This document shows, piece by piece, positions 43,113 to 50,864 of a stretch of 64,000 nucleotides of DNA (positions are counted from its first letter, which is position 1; each line of letters begins with the position of its first letter). The notes beneath the pieces were generated by a model. That model worked only from the letters and a program-made list of their open reading frames with translations. It was not told the DNA's origin and ran no database searches. The translations under genes and the position numbers were made by a program. Origin of the DNA: UBA1660 sp964462035 (GTDB taxonomy: Bacteria > Myxococcota_A > Polyangia > Polyangiales > Houyiibacteriaceae). The stretch lies in assembly GCA_964462035.1 (NCBI GenBank), contig CAYXAP010000033.1, forward strand, positions 20,306 through 84,305, given 5' to 3'.

Positions 43113-43781
43113 TCAGGCCGCGGCGGAGAGGCAGCTGGACAGGCGGCGCACGGCGGTCTTCTGCAGCTGGCACACCCGGGATTCGCTGATGCCCATCCGC
43201 TCGCCGATCTCGCGCAGCCGTAGCCCGAGCTCCAAGCAGAGCGAGACCGCTTCCCGCTGCCGGTCCGGCAAGGTGCCGAGCGCGGCCCGGAGCTCCGCGT
43301 GTCGACGCACCCGGTCCGAGAGCGCTTCGGCGTCGGGGAAGTCGCTCTCGAGGCGCTCGACCATCGGACCCATCTCCCCCATCGGCTGGTCGAGGCTGAT
43401 CGTCCGGCGGGCGGCGATGGCTCGGACGCGGCGCTCGTCCACCGAGTCGTCCCCTTTGGCGTGCGCGCGGAGCACTCGGTTCTCCTCCCGGGTGCGTGTG
43501 TCCACCTGTCGGATCGCGTCGATCATCCGCTGCTGGACGCGGGTCCGCACGAAGGTCGACTCCTCGATGCCATAGGCCTCGTAGCGCTCCAGGGCTTCCA
43601 GCACGGCCATTCGGCCGACGGCCATCAGGTCATCGACGTCGAGCACCGCCGCGACCGCCCCCCGCGGTCGATAGCGGCGGGCCAGAAAGCGCACCGTCCG
43701 TTCGTAGCGCGCCAGCGCGGACCTCGCGCTCCGATCGTCCCATGCAGACCGCTGGTTCTTCTCCACCCCACCGTCGTTCAT
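43113..43781 (-). CDS. Sigma-70 family RNA polymerase sigma factor (FliA/WhiG-like group 3)
   Basis: A 222-residue sigma factor. Region 2 is VLDVDDLMAVGRMAVLEALERY followed by FVRTRVQQRMIDAIRQVD. A short region 3 follows (about 110-160), and region 4 is LPDRQREAVSLCLELGLRLREIGERMGISESRVCQLQKTAVRRL. The absence of region 1.1 and the region 2-3-4 layout suit the FliA/WhiG/SigF type that controls alternative programmes such as motility or development. I chose ATG 43781; an ATG at 43844 adds 21 residues covering a palindrome, which is better read as an operator. No anti-sigma gene is adjacent. Confidence 0.85.
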   Translation of the reverse strand: MNDGGVEKNQRSAWDDRSARSALARYERTVRFLARRYRPRGAVAAVLDVDDLMAVGRMAVLEALERYEAYGIEESTFVRTRVQQRMIDAIRQVDTRTREENRVLRAHAKGDDSVDERRVRAIAARRTISLDQPMGEMGPMVERLESDFPDAEALSDRVRRHAELRAALGTLPDRQREAVSLCLELGLRLREIGERMGISESRVCQLQKTAVRRLSSCLSAAA

Positions 43782-43964
43782 GCGCGGGCACGATCCATGT
43801 TTCGTACCAACCCGTCGGACATGTCCGCCGGCACTGGATTCCATTGGAGATCCGGCGGCTTATCCATGCCGGAAGCTCAAGCCCGGAAGACGATTTCGTG
43901 TGCGGAGTCGTGCGAAACCGTGCGAGGTCGACAGGGCCGCACGACTTCGCACACTCGCTGGCTG
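43782..43964. promoter_or_regulatory. Intergenic region: 12-bp palindrome and a 17-bp-arm hairpin upstream of the sigma gene
   Basis: CGGACATGTCCG (43816-43827) is a perfect palindrome 35 bp from the sigma-factor ATG. Farther up, GTGTGCGGAGTCGTGCG (43898-43914) and CGCACGACTTCGCACAC (43938-43954) pair over 17 positions with one G-T and a 23-nt loop. The latter lies directly after the NtrC-like gene and can end its transcript (no U-run) or act as a regulatory RNA structure. Confidence 0.6.
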
Positions 43965-45356
43965 TCAGCGCAGCCCGAGCTTGGCGAGACGGCGGAGGAG
44001 CTTGTATCGGCTCATCCCGAGGGTGCGAGCTGCCGCCGAGACGTTCCCCCCGGTTTCTTCGAGCGCGGCAACGATCTGGTCCCGCTCCTCGGCTTCCGCC
44101 TCGGCCCGGATCGCAGCCAGGCTCGTGGTGCGGGGCGGGCGATGTCGCGCAGGGGTGCGACGCGGCACGGTCCGTTGCTGGCGGAGGACCGGGAACGCCT
44201 GGAGCCCCAGCTCGGGTCCGTCTTGGAGGAGCAGGGCTTGCTCGATGAGGTTTCGCAGCTCTCGGACGTTGCCGGGAAAGGGATAGGCGAGGAGTGCTGC
44301 GCGGGCCTCGTGGGTGAGCTCGGGGGTATGGCGCCCCAGCGCACGGGCCATCTGCTCCAAGAAGTGGGTGGCGAGGAGGACGACGTCCTCGCCTCGGTCG
44401 CGAAGCGGCGCGAGCCGAATGGGGAAGACCTCGAGCCGGTACCGGAGATCGGCCCGGAAGCGGCCCTCCGCCACCGCTCGCTCGAGGTCACGGTTGGTGG
44501 CGGCCACGATCCGCGCCTCGAGCCGCCGGGTCCGTGTGCTTCCGATCCGGCTGTACTCACGCTCCTCGAGGAGCCGCAGGAGCTTCGCCTGGATGGGCAA
44601 CTCGAGCTCGCCGATCTCGTCCAGGAAGAGGGTGCCGCGACCGGCCGCTTCGACCCGACCGAGCTTCGTTCCGGTCGCACCGCTGAAGGCGCCCTTCTCG
44701 TGACCGAAGAGCTCGCTCTCCACCAGGGTCGCGGGAATGGTGGTGCAGTCCACCGCCACGAAGGGCTCGTAGGCGCGGCCCGAGTGTGCGTGGATCCACT
44801 TGGCGACCACGCCCTTGCCGGTCCCGGTCTCGCCGGTCAGCAGCGCGGTCGTGTCGTCGGCGCGAGTGATGGCGTCGAGGCGCTCGTGGAGGTCACGCAT
44901 GGCGGCACCCTCACCGATGAGCGGCACCCCTCGGCCGGCGCCCCTGTCATGGACGCGTGCACCGGTCGCCTCGGCCATCCGTCGCCGGAGCGCCGCGACC
45001 TCGGCCGCCCGATCGATGCGGAGGAGGCACTCCTCGAGCGCTCCGTTCTTCGAGACATAGTCGAAGGCACCTTCGTTCATGGCTCGCACGGCCAGGTCGA
45101 GGTCCGCGAGGCCGGTGGCCATGACGAACGCCGCGCCGTGGCTGTGCGGTCGGAGCTCCGGGAGGAGCTCGAGCCCGGTCGTCTGCGGGAGCATGTAGTC
45201 GAGGACGATGACGTCGTAGACACCCTGCCGGGTGGCGTCCAGGGCGCTCTGGCGGTCTTGGGCCGTCTCGACATCGTGCCCCCGCCTCCGCACGGCCCGC
45301 GAGAGGGTCCGGCGATAAGTCTCGTCGTCGTCGACGATGAGCACGCGCGCGCTCAT
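43965..45356 (-). CDS. NtrC-family sigma54-dependent response regulator
   Basis: A 463-residue activator. The receiver has Asp53 in VLDYMLPQTTG. The AAA+ domain has Walker A GETGTGKG (174-181), GAFSGAT (221-227; usual form GAFTGA) and Walker B LFLDEIGEL. The Fis-type helix-turn-helix is at the C terminus (GNVSAAARTLGMSRYKLLRRL). It should drive sigma54 promoters when phosphorylated. No cognate kinase is adjacent; the NtrB-like kinase at 34794 is one candidate. The ATG at 45356 overlaps the stop of the cyclo-ligase gene (ATGA), an unusual coupling of a regulator to folate and division genes. Confidence 0.92.
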   Translation of the reverse strand: MSARVLIVDDDETYRRTLSRAVRRRGHDVETAQDRQSALDATRQGVYDVIVLDYMLPQTTGLELLPELRPHSHGAAFVMATGLADLDLAVRAMNEGAFDYVSKNGALEECLLRIDRAAEVAALRRRMAEATGARVHDRGAGRGVPLIGEGAAMRDLHERLDAITRADDTTALLTGETGTGKGVVAKWIHAHSGRAYEPFVAVDCTTIPATLVESELFGHEKGAFSGATGTKLGRVEAAGRGTLFLDEIGELELPIQAKLLRLLEEREYSRIGSTRTRRLEARIVAATNRDLERAVAEGRFRADLRYRLEVFPIRLAPLRDRGEDVVLLATHFLEQMARALGRHTPELTHEARAALLAYPFPGNVRELRNLIEQALLLQDGPELGLQAFPVLRQQRTVPRRTPARHRPPRTTSLAAIRAEAEAEERDQIVAALEETGGNVSAAARTLGMSRYKLLRRLAKLGLR

Positions 45357-45952
45357 GGCCGTTCTGGCTCGGGGCGAATGGTCCGCTCGTCGGTGACCAC
45401 CAGATGGACCGGAATGTCGTGCGGGGTTGCCGGACACTCCGCGAGCAGCTGGAACTGGAACACGGTGGCGACCCGGAAAGCGGAGGCGGCCTCGTCCGCC
45501 AGCAGCTTGTCGTAGAACCCTTTGCCCCAGCCAATCCGGTGACCCGATTCGTCGACCGCGAGCGCGGGCACCAGGATCAGGTCGACCCGTTCCACCGTCG
45601 GTGCGTCGGCGCTCGGCTCGGGGATCCCGAACGCGCCGGGCTCGAGCGGCTCGCCATCCCAGCGATGGAGGACGACTCGCTGCGCCTCGAGATCGACGCG
45701 TGGGAGCACCACGACCTTGCCCGCCTCGCGGGCGCGCTCGAGCGCTGGGCCCGGGTCCAGCTCGGCGTGGATGGGTACGTAGCCAGCCACCGTCCGCGCC
45801 GACTCCCACTCGGGAAGTGCGACGATCCGTTCGGCCGCCGCCGCCGAGCGCGTCTCCCGGACCGGCGCCGGATGCGCACGGCGGATCGCTTTCATCCGGG
45901 CGCGGAGCTCGTCCTTGACCCGGGCTCGGAGCCTCAGGTCGTCGGGGGTCAT
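45353..45952 (-). CDS. 5-formyltetrahydrofolate cyclo-ligase
   Basis: A 199-residue enzyme that converts 5-formyl-THF plus ATP to 5,10-methenyl-THF. Motifs are the basic N terminus (KDELRARMKAIRR), VAGYVPIHAELDP, RWDGEPLEPGAFGIPEPS, DLILVPALAVDESGHRIGWGKGFYDKLL (the ATP-loop GWGKGFYD) and the C-terminal DIPVHLVVTDE. Length is normal. In many proteobacteria the gene (ygfA/fau) lies next to zapA with 6S RNA between them. Here it overlaps zapA by 4 nt (ATGA), so no 6S RNA fits between. It also overlaps the NtrC-like gene by 4 nt. Confidence 0.9.
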   Translation of the reverse strand: MTPDDLRLRARVKDELRARMKAIRRAHPAPVRETRSAAAAERIVALPEWESARTVAGYVPIHAELDPGPALERAREAGKVVVLPRVDLEAQRVVLHRWDGEPLEPGAFGIPEPSADAPTVERVDLILVPALAVDESGHRIGWGKGFYDKLLADEAASAFRVATVFQFQLLAECPATPHDIPVHLVVTDERTIRPEPERP

Positions 45953-46263
45953 GCCTCGTCCTGGACGATCCGCGCTTCGGCGGCGAGCGCGTGGTCGATC
46001 GTGCCGACGGCCTCGCGAAGGACTCCGTCGACCCGCTCCTCGAGGACCTCTCGCCGTCGTTCGGCCACCTCGAGGTCCTCGGCCAGCCCCAGGGCCACCA
46101 CGGCCAGGAGCTGGGCCGGCGGGGCGCCCCGCGCGCCGAGCTTGTCGATGCGGGCATCCACGTGCCCGGCGAGGCGTTTCAGGTGCTCTTCGCTGGCATC
46201 GGTCGTGAATCGATATCGCACGCCGCCGATCTCCACCGTCACCGGTCGCTTGTCGTTCGCCAC
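45949..46263 (-). CDS. zapA: Cell division protein ZapA
   Basis: A 104-residue FtsZ-ring cross-linking protein. The N-terminal beta-hairpin region (VTVEIGGVRYRFTTDASEEHLKRLAGHVDARI) and following coiled coil (AVVALGLAEDLEVAERRREVLEERV) are diagnostic. It binds FtsZ polymers at mid-cell. It is the first gene of the zapA-cyclo-ligase-NtrC unit, with ATGA overlaps at both junctions. It is divergent from the zinc-ribbon TPR gene (125 bp apart), whose promoter must share this spacer. Confidence 0.9.
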   Translation of the reverse strand: MANDKRPVTVEIGGVRYRFTTDASEEHLKRLAGHVDARIDKLGARGAPPAQLLAVVALGLAEDLEVAERRREVLEERVDGVLREAVGTIDHALAAEARIVQDEA

Positions 46264-46388
46264 GGGACGACGCTACCACGGAGCGCCCTCGAGGAGGATG
46301 GTGCCCTCACTGCACGTGAACGGACGCCACGATCGGAACTTTGGTATCGTTCGGCCCCGCATCGACCTGCCAGGCGCGGGCCCGTCAT

Positions 46389-49300
46389 ATGATCAAGGTC
46401 TCCTGTCCCTCCTGCTCCGCTCCCTACGATCTCGACGAGCGCCGGCTGCCCGCGAGCGGCCTGAAGATGCGCTGTCCGAAGTGCGGGTCGAGCTTTCAAG
46501 TCCACAAGGACGGGAGCGTGGGGGAGGCGAGCGCCGCCGCGCCCCCGAAGCGCCGCGCACCGAAGAAGACGATGGTCGGTCTCGGTGGGGGCGCCGCGAG
46601 TCCGCCGGTCGCTCCGCCGACCAAGAAGAAGCCCATCGCGCCTGCCTTCCCGGCGGGGCTCACGGGCGGTGGCTCGGACGCGAACAAGCCGAGCGGCGGG
46701 GGGAAGCTGCCCGCAGGAATCATGGGGGGCGCGGCGAAGGCCGCGACCAAGCCGAGCGCGCCGAAGTCTCCCTTCGCTCCGCCGCCGCCTGCCGGAGCCA
46801 AGCCGTCGCCTCCGAGGCCGCCCGCGCCCGCCGCGCCGAAGCCGCCCGCGCCGGTGAGGCCGCCCCCGCCCGCTGCTGCCCGTCCGCCGGCGCCACGGCC
46901 CCCCGCGCCGAAGCCGCCCGCGCCCAAGTCTCCACCCGCTGGGCTCGACATCGACGACGGGCTGGACCTTCCGACCCCCGCTCGGAAGGCTCCGGCAGCC
47001 AATCAGCCCACGGCCGCCGCCAAGCGTCCGGCGCCCGCCCGCCCAGCGCCCACTCCGGCGCCACTCGATGATGGTCTCGACCTACCGGCGCCCAAGCGAC
47101 CGCGGCGCGAGGCCCCGACGGAGCCCGAGCGCCCGGCGTCCGGTCGCGCCGACGACGGCCTCGATCTCCCCACGCCGGCGAAGAAGCGAAAGCTCGCGCC
47201 GGACTTCGACGACTTCGACCTTCCTCCGTCGCCTGCGGCGCCCCGCCCCCGTCGACAGGCCCCCACCGCGCCCGAGCGGCCCGCGGCCCCCGCAGATGGC
47301 CTGGATCTGCCCACGCCAGCCAAGCGACGGAAGCTGGCGCCGGACTTCGACGACGGCCTCGACCTCCCCGTCCCCAGCGACGCCAGTCGCCGGGCTCGTC
47401 AGCAGGCGCCCACCGTCGGTGAGCTCGAGCTCGACGACGGCCTCGACCTGCCCGCGCCGAAGGGATCGGCGGACGCCGGCGGGCTCGATCTCGATCTGCC
47501 GATGCCGGCGGCGCGCGCGAAGAAGAGCGATCTCGACCTCGACTTCCCCGAACCCAAGTCATCGGGCTCCTCGGACCTCGAGCTCGACCTGCCCGTCGCC
47601 AAGGGGGGCGGCGGCGGGGACTTCGACCTCGACCTGGATCTTCCCGCACCGAAGGGTGGTGGAGTGGATCTGCCCGCACCGGTCGATCGGGCGGACCTCC
47701 CGGCCCCACTCTCGGGCGGCATCGATCTGCCGGTCCCGAGGGACGGCGCGGATCTCCCGAAGCCCGCGCGGACACCCTTCGACGACTTCGACACCGACCT
47801 CCCCGCCCCTGCGGCCGACCTGCCGAAGCCGGCGGGTGGCGGGTTCGGCGACCTGGACCTCGACCTCCCCTCGCCGGCGGCCGATCTCCCGACCCCCGCG
47901 GCGGACCTCCCTACGCCCGCGGCGGATCTCCCGAGCCCCGCAGCCGACCTCCCAGGACCGGCTGCCGATCTTCCGGGCATCGACCTGGACATGGGCATGG
48001 ACCTGGACGACGACCTGGCGTTGCCGGATCCGCGTCCACTCGAAGACGTCACCTCGGACGGCCGCGCCGGTGCGGGCGGCGCCAGCTTCGGCGAGCTCGA
48101 CCTCGGCGAGGGCGAAGACAGTGGGTCCCTCGAGTTCGACGAGATCCCCGAAGAGGAAGAAGAGGACGACGACGGCAGCCTGGATCTGCCCAGTGGCCCG
48201 ACCGCCTTCGAGAAGCCAGAGACCGAAGCGAAGCCCAAGCGCGAGCGCCCCAAGCCCACCGAGAAGAAGAAGAAGAAGCGCACCGGGCTGTGGGTGATGT
48301 TGGTGCTGATGCTCTTGATCGGTGCCGGTGGCGCCGCGCTCCACTTCACTCCCTACGGGCTCTTCGGCATGTATTTCGTCGAGCAGTTCCGCTCCGAGGC
48401 CGGTGACCCGGGCCAGATCCAGCTCGTGCTCGACGATGCCGACGCCGCCGCCGCGTTGGATACCCACAGTGGCTACCGCGAGTCGCTCCGCACCTTGGCG
48501 AGTGCTCGAACCGACTACTTCTACAACCGACGGCTGCTGGCCCGCTCCGTGGTCTACGAGGCGCTCTATCAGGTGCGTTTCGGCGCCGACCTTCGAGCGC
48601 AATCACGCGCCCGTCGCATCCTCGACCGACTCGAGATCCGTGGCAACGACGCACCCGGGATCGAGCTCGCGCTCGCGGCCCACGCGTTGAGCGAGGGTCG
48701 ATTGGGCGAGGTGTCATCGCACCTGGGTCGCGCGCGTTCCGAAGACCCCAACGACCTGCTCCTCTCCATCGTTGCGGGTGAGCACGCGTTGCAGCAGGGC
48801 GACGCGGAGTCCGCGCTGGCGGCGTTCCAGGAGATCGACCTGGAGACCGACGCCCGATCGAGCTGGGGCGTGGCCCGAGCCCAGCGGGAGCTGGGGAACA
48901 CGGAGGAGTACCAGGCCGCCGTCACCACCACCCTCGAGCGCAGCCCGGCTCACGCCGCGGCGTTGGTCGCGAAGGCCGAGCTCGCTCTGGAAGCGGGCGA
49001 CCCGGACGCGGCGAAGATCGCCGCGGAGACCGTCGTCGGTCGGGTTCCCATCGACGGCGAGCGCATGCGGACTTCCGATGCCGAACGCGCGAAGGCATGG
49101 ACGCTCTTGGGCCGGCTCCACGAGGCCGCCGGCCGCCGCGGCTCCGCCCAGGATGCCTACGAGCGCGCCGTCGACGCGGAGCCCTTCGAGCTCTTCGCGC
49201 TCCTCGGACTCGGTCGCCTCTCGCTCGACGAGGGGCGCTTCCAGGACGCAGCGACTCAGTTCGACGCGGCCGAGCAATCGCTGCGCGAGCGGCCCCTGCC

Positions 49301-50741
49301 GCCGGCGGAGCAGGCGCGGTCGCCCGAGCTCGACATCCGTCTCGGTAAGGTCCGAGCCCTGATCGCGCTCGAGCAGGTTCAGCAGGCGGTCTCGGCCGCG
49401 GCCAGCCTGGTGGAGGCGTTCCCCGAGTCGCCGCAGGCGGCACTGTGGCAGGGTAAGGCCTTCGAGGCCGCGGAGGCTTCCGAGCAGGCGCTCGCCGCCT
49501 ACCAGCGTGTGGTCGAGCTCTCTCCGGAGAGCTTCGACGGGTATCTGGCCCAAGCCCAGCTCCACTTCTCCGCCGACGACGCCGACGCGGCCGCGGCGAT
49601 CCTCACCGAGGCCCGCGAGAAGGTCCCCGCCAGCGTGGAGATGCACCGCTCCATGGGTGAGTCCGAGCTCCGTCGCGGCAACTTGGCCGCGGCGAAGGCC
49701 GAGCTCCAGGCAGCGCTCGATCTGCGCGGTGACGACCCGCGGACCCTCTTCTTGATCGGTCGCACTCTGCGGCGGGCGAACGAGCTCGATGACGCCGAGA
49801 CCTATCTCGATCGCTTGGCCGCGATGGATCCGGGTTACCCCGGTCTCGCCCTCGAGCGAGGCCAGCTCTTCGAGGCGCGGGGCAACCCGACGGCGGCGGT
49901 GGCGAGCTACGCCGAGGCGCTCGAGGAGCGGCCGGACGACCTCGACCTCTTGCTTCGGCTCGGTGGCGCGAAGGTCGCCGCGGGTCAGCTCGACGAAGCC
50001 GAAGAAGTGCTCGGTCGGGTGATGGCCGAGCGGCGAAACAGCCCGGAGGGCGAGTTCTACCTCGGCCGGATCGAGCTCGAGCGAGGCGCCACCCAGGGAG
50101 CGATCACGCGCCTCGGGCGCGCGGTGGAGCTCGACACGTCGAGCGGCGAGTTCCGCATGTGGCTGGCGGCGGCCTACCTACGCGCCAACAACCTCGCGCG
50201 TGCCATCGAAGAGGTGCGTCAAGCCATCGAGCTCGACCAGACGCTGCCGCGGGCCTACCTCGTGCGCGGTCAGGTCCACCTGCGCAGTGGCGCCGTCTCG
50301 GAGGCCAAGGACGACTTCGAACGTGCGCTGGAGCTGCGGCCGAGCCTCATCGAGGCCCGCGCCGGCCTGGCGGACGCCTACCAGCAGCTCGGTCGTCGCG
50401 GTGACGCCATCGCGGCGTTCGAGCAGGCGGTGGCCGCCGAGGACGATCATGGCGGCTGGTGGTACCACCTCGGCCGCCTGCGCATGGACAGCGGTCGGGA
50501 CCGGGAAGCCCTGGCGGCCTTCGAGCGCGCTGCCGCGCTGGAGCCCGACCTCGCACCGCCCCCTCCGGGCGGCTACCAGCCCGAGTGGGCCTACGAGTCC
50601 CATCGCTACCTCGGGGATGCCGCGCGCCGGACCCGTCGCGAGGAGGCGCTCAGGCACTACCGTCGCTATTTGGAGCTGGCTCCCGACACGGCCCTCGACC
50701 GATCCGAGGTCGAGCGGCGCGTCCAATCCATGAGCGAGTGA
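46389..50741 (+). CDS. Large zinc-ribbon / TM / TPR protein (GltI/AgmK-like)
   Basis: A 1450-residue inner-membrane protein. The N-terminal MJ0042-type zinc ribbon has Cys6, Cys9, Cys29 and Cys32. A Pro/Ala-rich cytoplasmic linker of about 550 residues is full of DGLDLP and AADLP repeats. A TM helix lies at about 633-655 (GLWVMLVLMLLIGAGGAAL). The remainder, about 690-1450, is periplasmic TPR (at least fifteen units). M. xanthus AgmK/GltI is a huge TPR protein and GltJ supplies a zinc ribbon; this protein combines both features. The start ATG at 46389 is supported by the ribbon beginning at residue 6. Likely a trans-envelope scaffold; exact orthology unproven. Confidence 0.82.
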   Translation: MIKVSCPSCSAPYDLDERRLPASGLKMRCPKCGSSFQVHKDGSVGEASAAAPPKRRAPKKTMVGLGGGAASPPVAPPTKKKPIAPAFPAGLTGGGSDANKPSGGGKLPAGIMGGAAKAATKPSAPKSPFAPPPPAGAKPSPPRPPAPAAPKPPAPVRPPPPAAARPPAPRPPAPKPPAPKSPPAGLDIDDGLDLPTPARKAPAANQPTAAAKRPAPARPAPTPAPLDDGLDLPAPKRPRREAPTEPERPASGRADDGLDLPTPAKKRKLAPDFDDFDLPPSPAAPRPRRQAPTAPERPAAPADGLDLPTPAKRRKLAPDFDDGLDLPVPSDASRRARQQAPTVGELELDDGLDLPAPKGSADAGGLDLDLPMPAARAKKSDLDLDFPEPKSSGSSDLELDLPVAKGGGGGDFDLDLDLPAPKGGGVDLPAPVDRADLPAPLSGGIDLPVPRDGADLPKPARTPFDDFDTDLPAPAADLPKPAGGGFGDLDLDLPSPAADLPTPAADLPTPAADLPSPAADLPGPAADLPGIDLDMGMDLDDDLALPDPRPLEDVTSDGRAGAGGASFGELDLGEGEDSGSLEFDEIPEEEEEDDDGSLDLPSGPTAFEKPETEAKPKRERPKPTEKKKKKRTGLWVMLVLMLLIGAGGAALHFTPYGLFGMYFVEQFRSEAGDPGQIQLVLDDADAAAALDTHSGYRESLRTLASARTDYFYNRRLLARSVVYEALYQVRFGADLRAQSRARRILDRLEIRGNDAPGIELALAAHALSEGRLGEVSSHLGRARSEDPNDLLLSIVAGEHALQQGDAESALAAFQEIDLETDARSSWGVARAQRELGNTEEYQAAVTTTLERSPAHAAALVAKAELALEAGDPDAAKIAAETVVGRVPIDGERMRTSDAERAKAWTLLGRLHEAAGRRGSAQDAYERAVDAEPFELFALLGLGRLSLDEGRFQDAATQFDAAEQSLRERPLPPAEQARSPELDIRLGKVRALIALEQVQQAVSAAASLVEAFPESPQAALWQGKAFEAAEASEQALAAYQRVVELSPESFDGYLAQAQLHFSADDADAAAAILTEAREKVPASVEMHRSMGESELRRGNLAAAKAELQAALDLRGDDPRTLFLIGRTLRRANELDDAETYLDRLAAMDPGYPGLALERGQLFEARGNPTAAVASYAEALEERPDDLDLLLRLGGAKVAAGQLDEAEEVLGRVMAERRNSPEGEFYLGRIELERGATQGAITRLGRAVELDTSSGEFRMWLAAAYLRANNLARAIEEVRQAIELDQTLPRAYLVRGQVHLRSGAVSEAKDDFERALELRPSLIEARAGLADAYQQLGRRGDAIAAFEQAVAAEDDHGGWWYHLGRLRMDSGRDREALAAFERAAALEPDLAPPPPGGYQPEWAYESHRYLGDAARRTRREEALRHYRRYLELAPDTALDRSEVERRVQSMSE
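47874..47980 (+). repeat. 21-bp tandem repeat encoding PAADLPx
   Basis: About five near-identical 21-bp units in the cytoplasmic linker of the large TPR protein, each encoding PAADLPT, PAADLPS or PAADLPG. Looser DGLDLP units are scattered upstream (46950-47460). The repeats look like short linear binding motifs on a flexible tether. Confidence 0.75.
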
Positions 50742-50864
50742 GTCCCTCGTTCGGGGACGGTTCGCCTATCTTCGTTGCCACTCGGCCGATCTGTCGTGCA
50801 TGATTCGTACGGCTGCACGCGGGGTGTGTGCGCTCTCTTGGGGCTTGGAATCGAAGGTGTTGGG
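50742..50864. promoter_or_regulatory. Intergenic region before the Cys-module lipoprotein
   Basis: No gene. GTCCC/GGGAC with a 7-nt loop at 50743-50759 directly follows the TPR gene stop and may be a weak transcript end. No clear -35/-10 pair is seen for the lipoprotein gene. Confidence 0.3.

Noticed and set aside
45949..45960. 6S RNA between zapA and the cyclo-ligase
   Set aside because: The two genes overlap by 4 nt, so there is no space for it.
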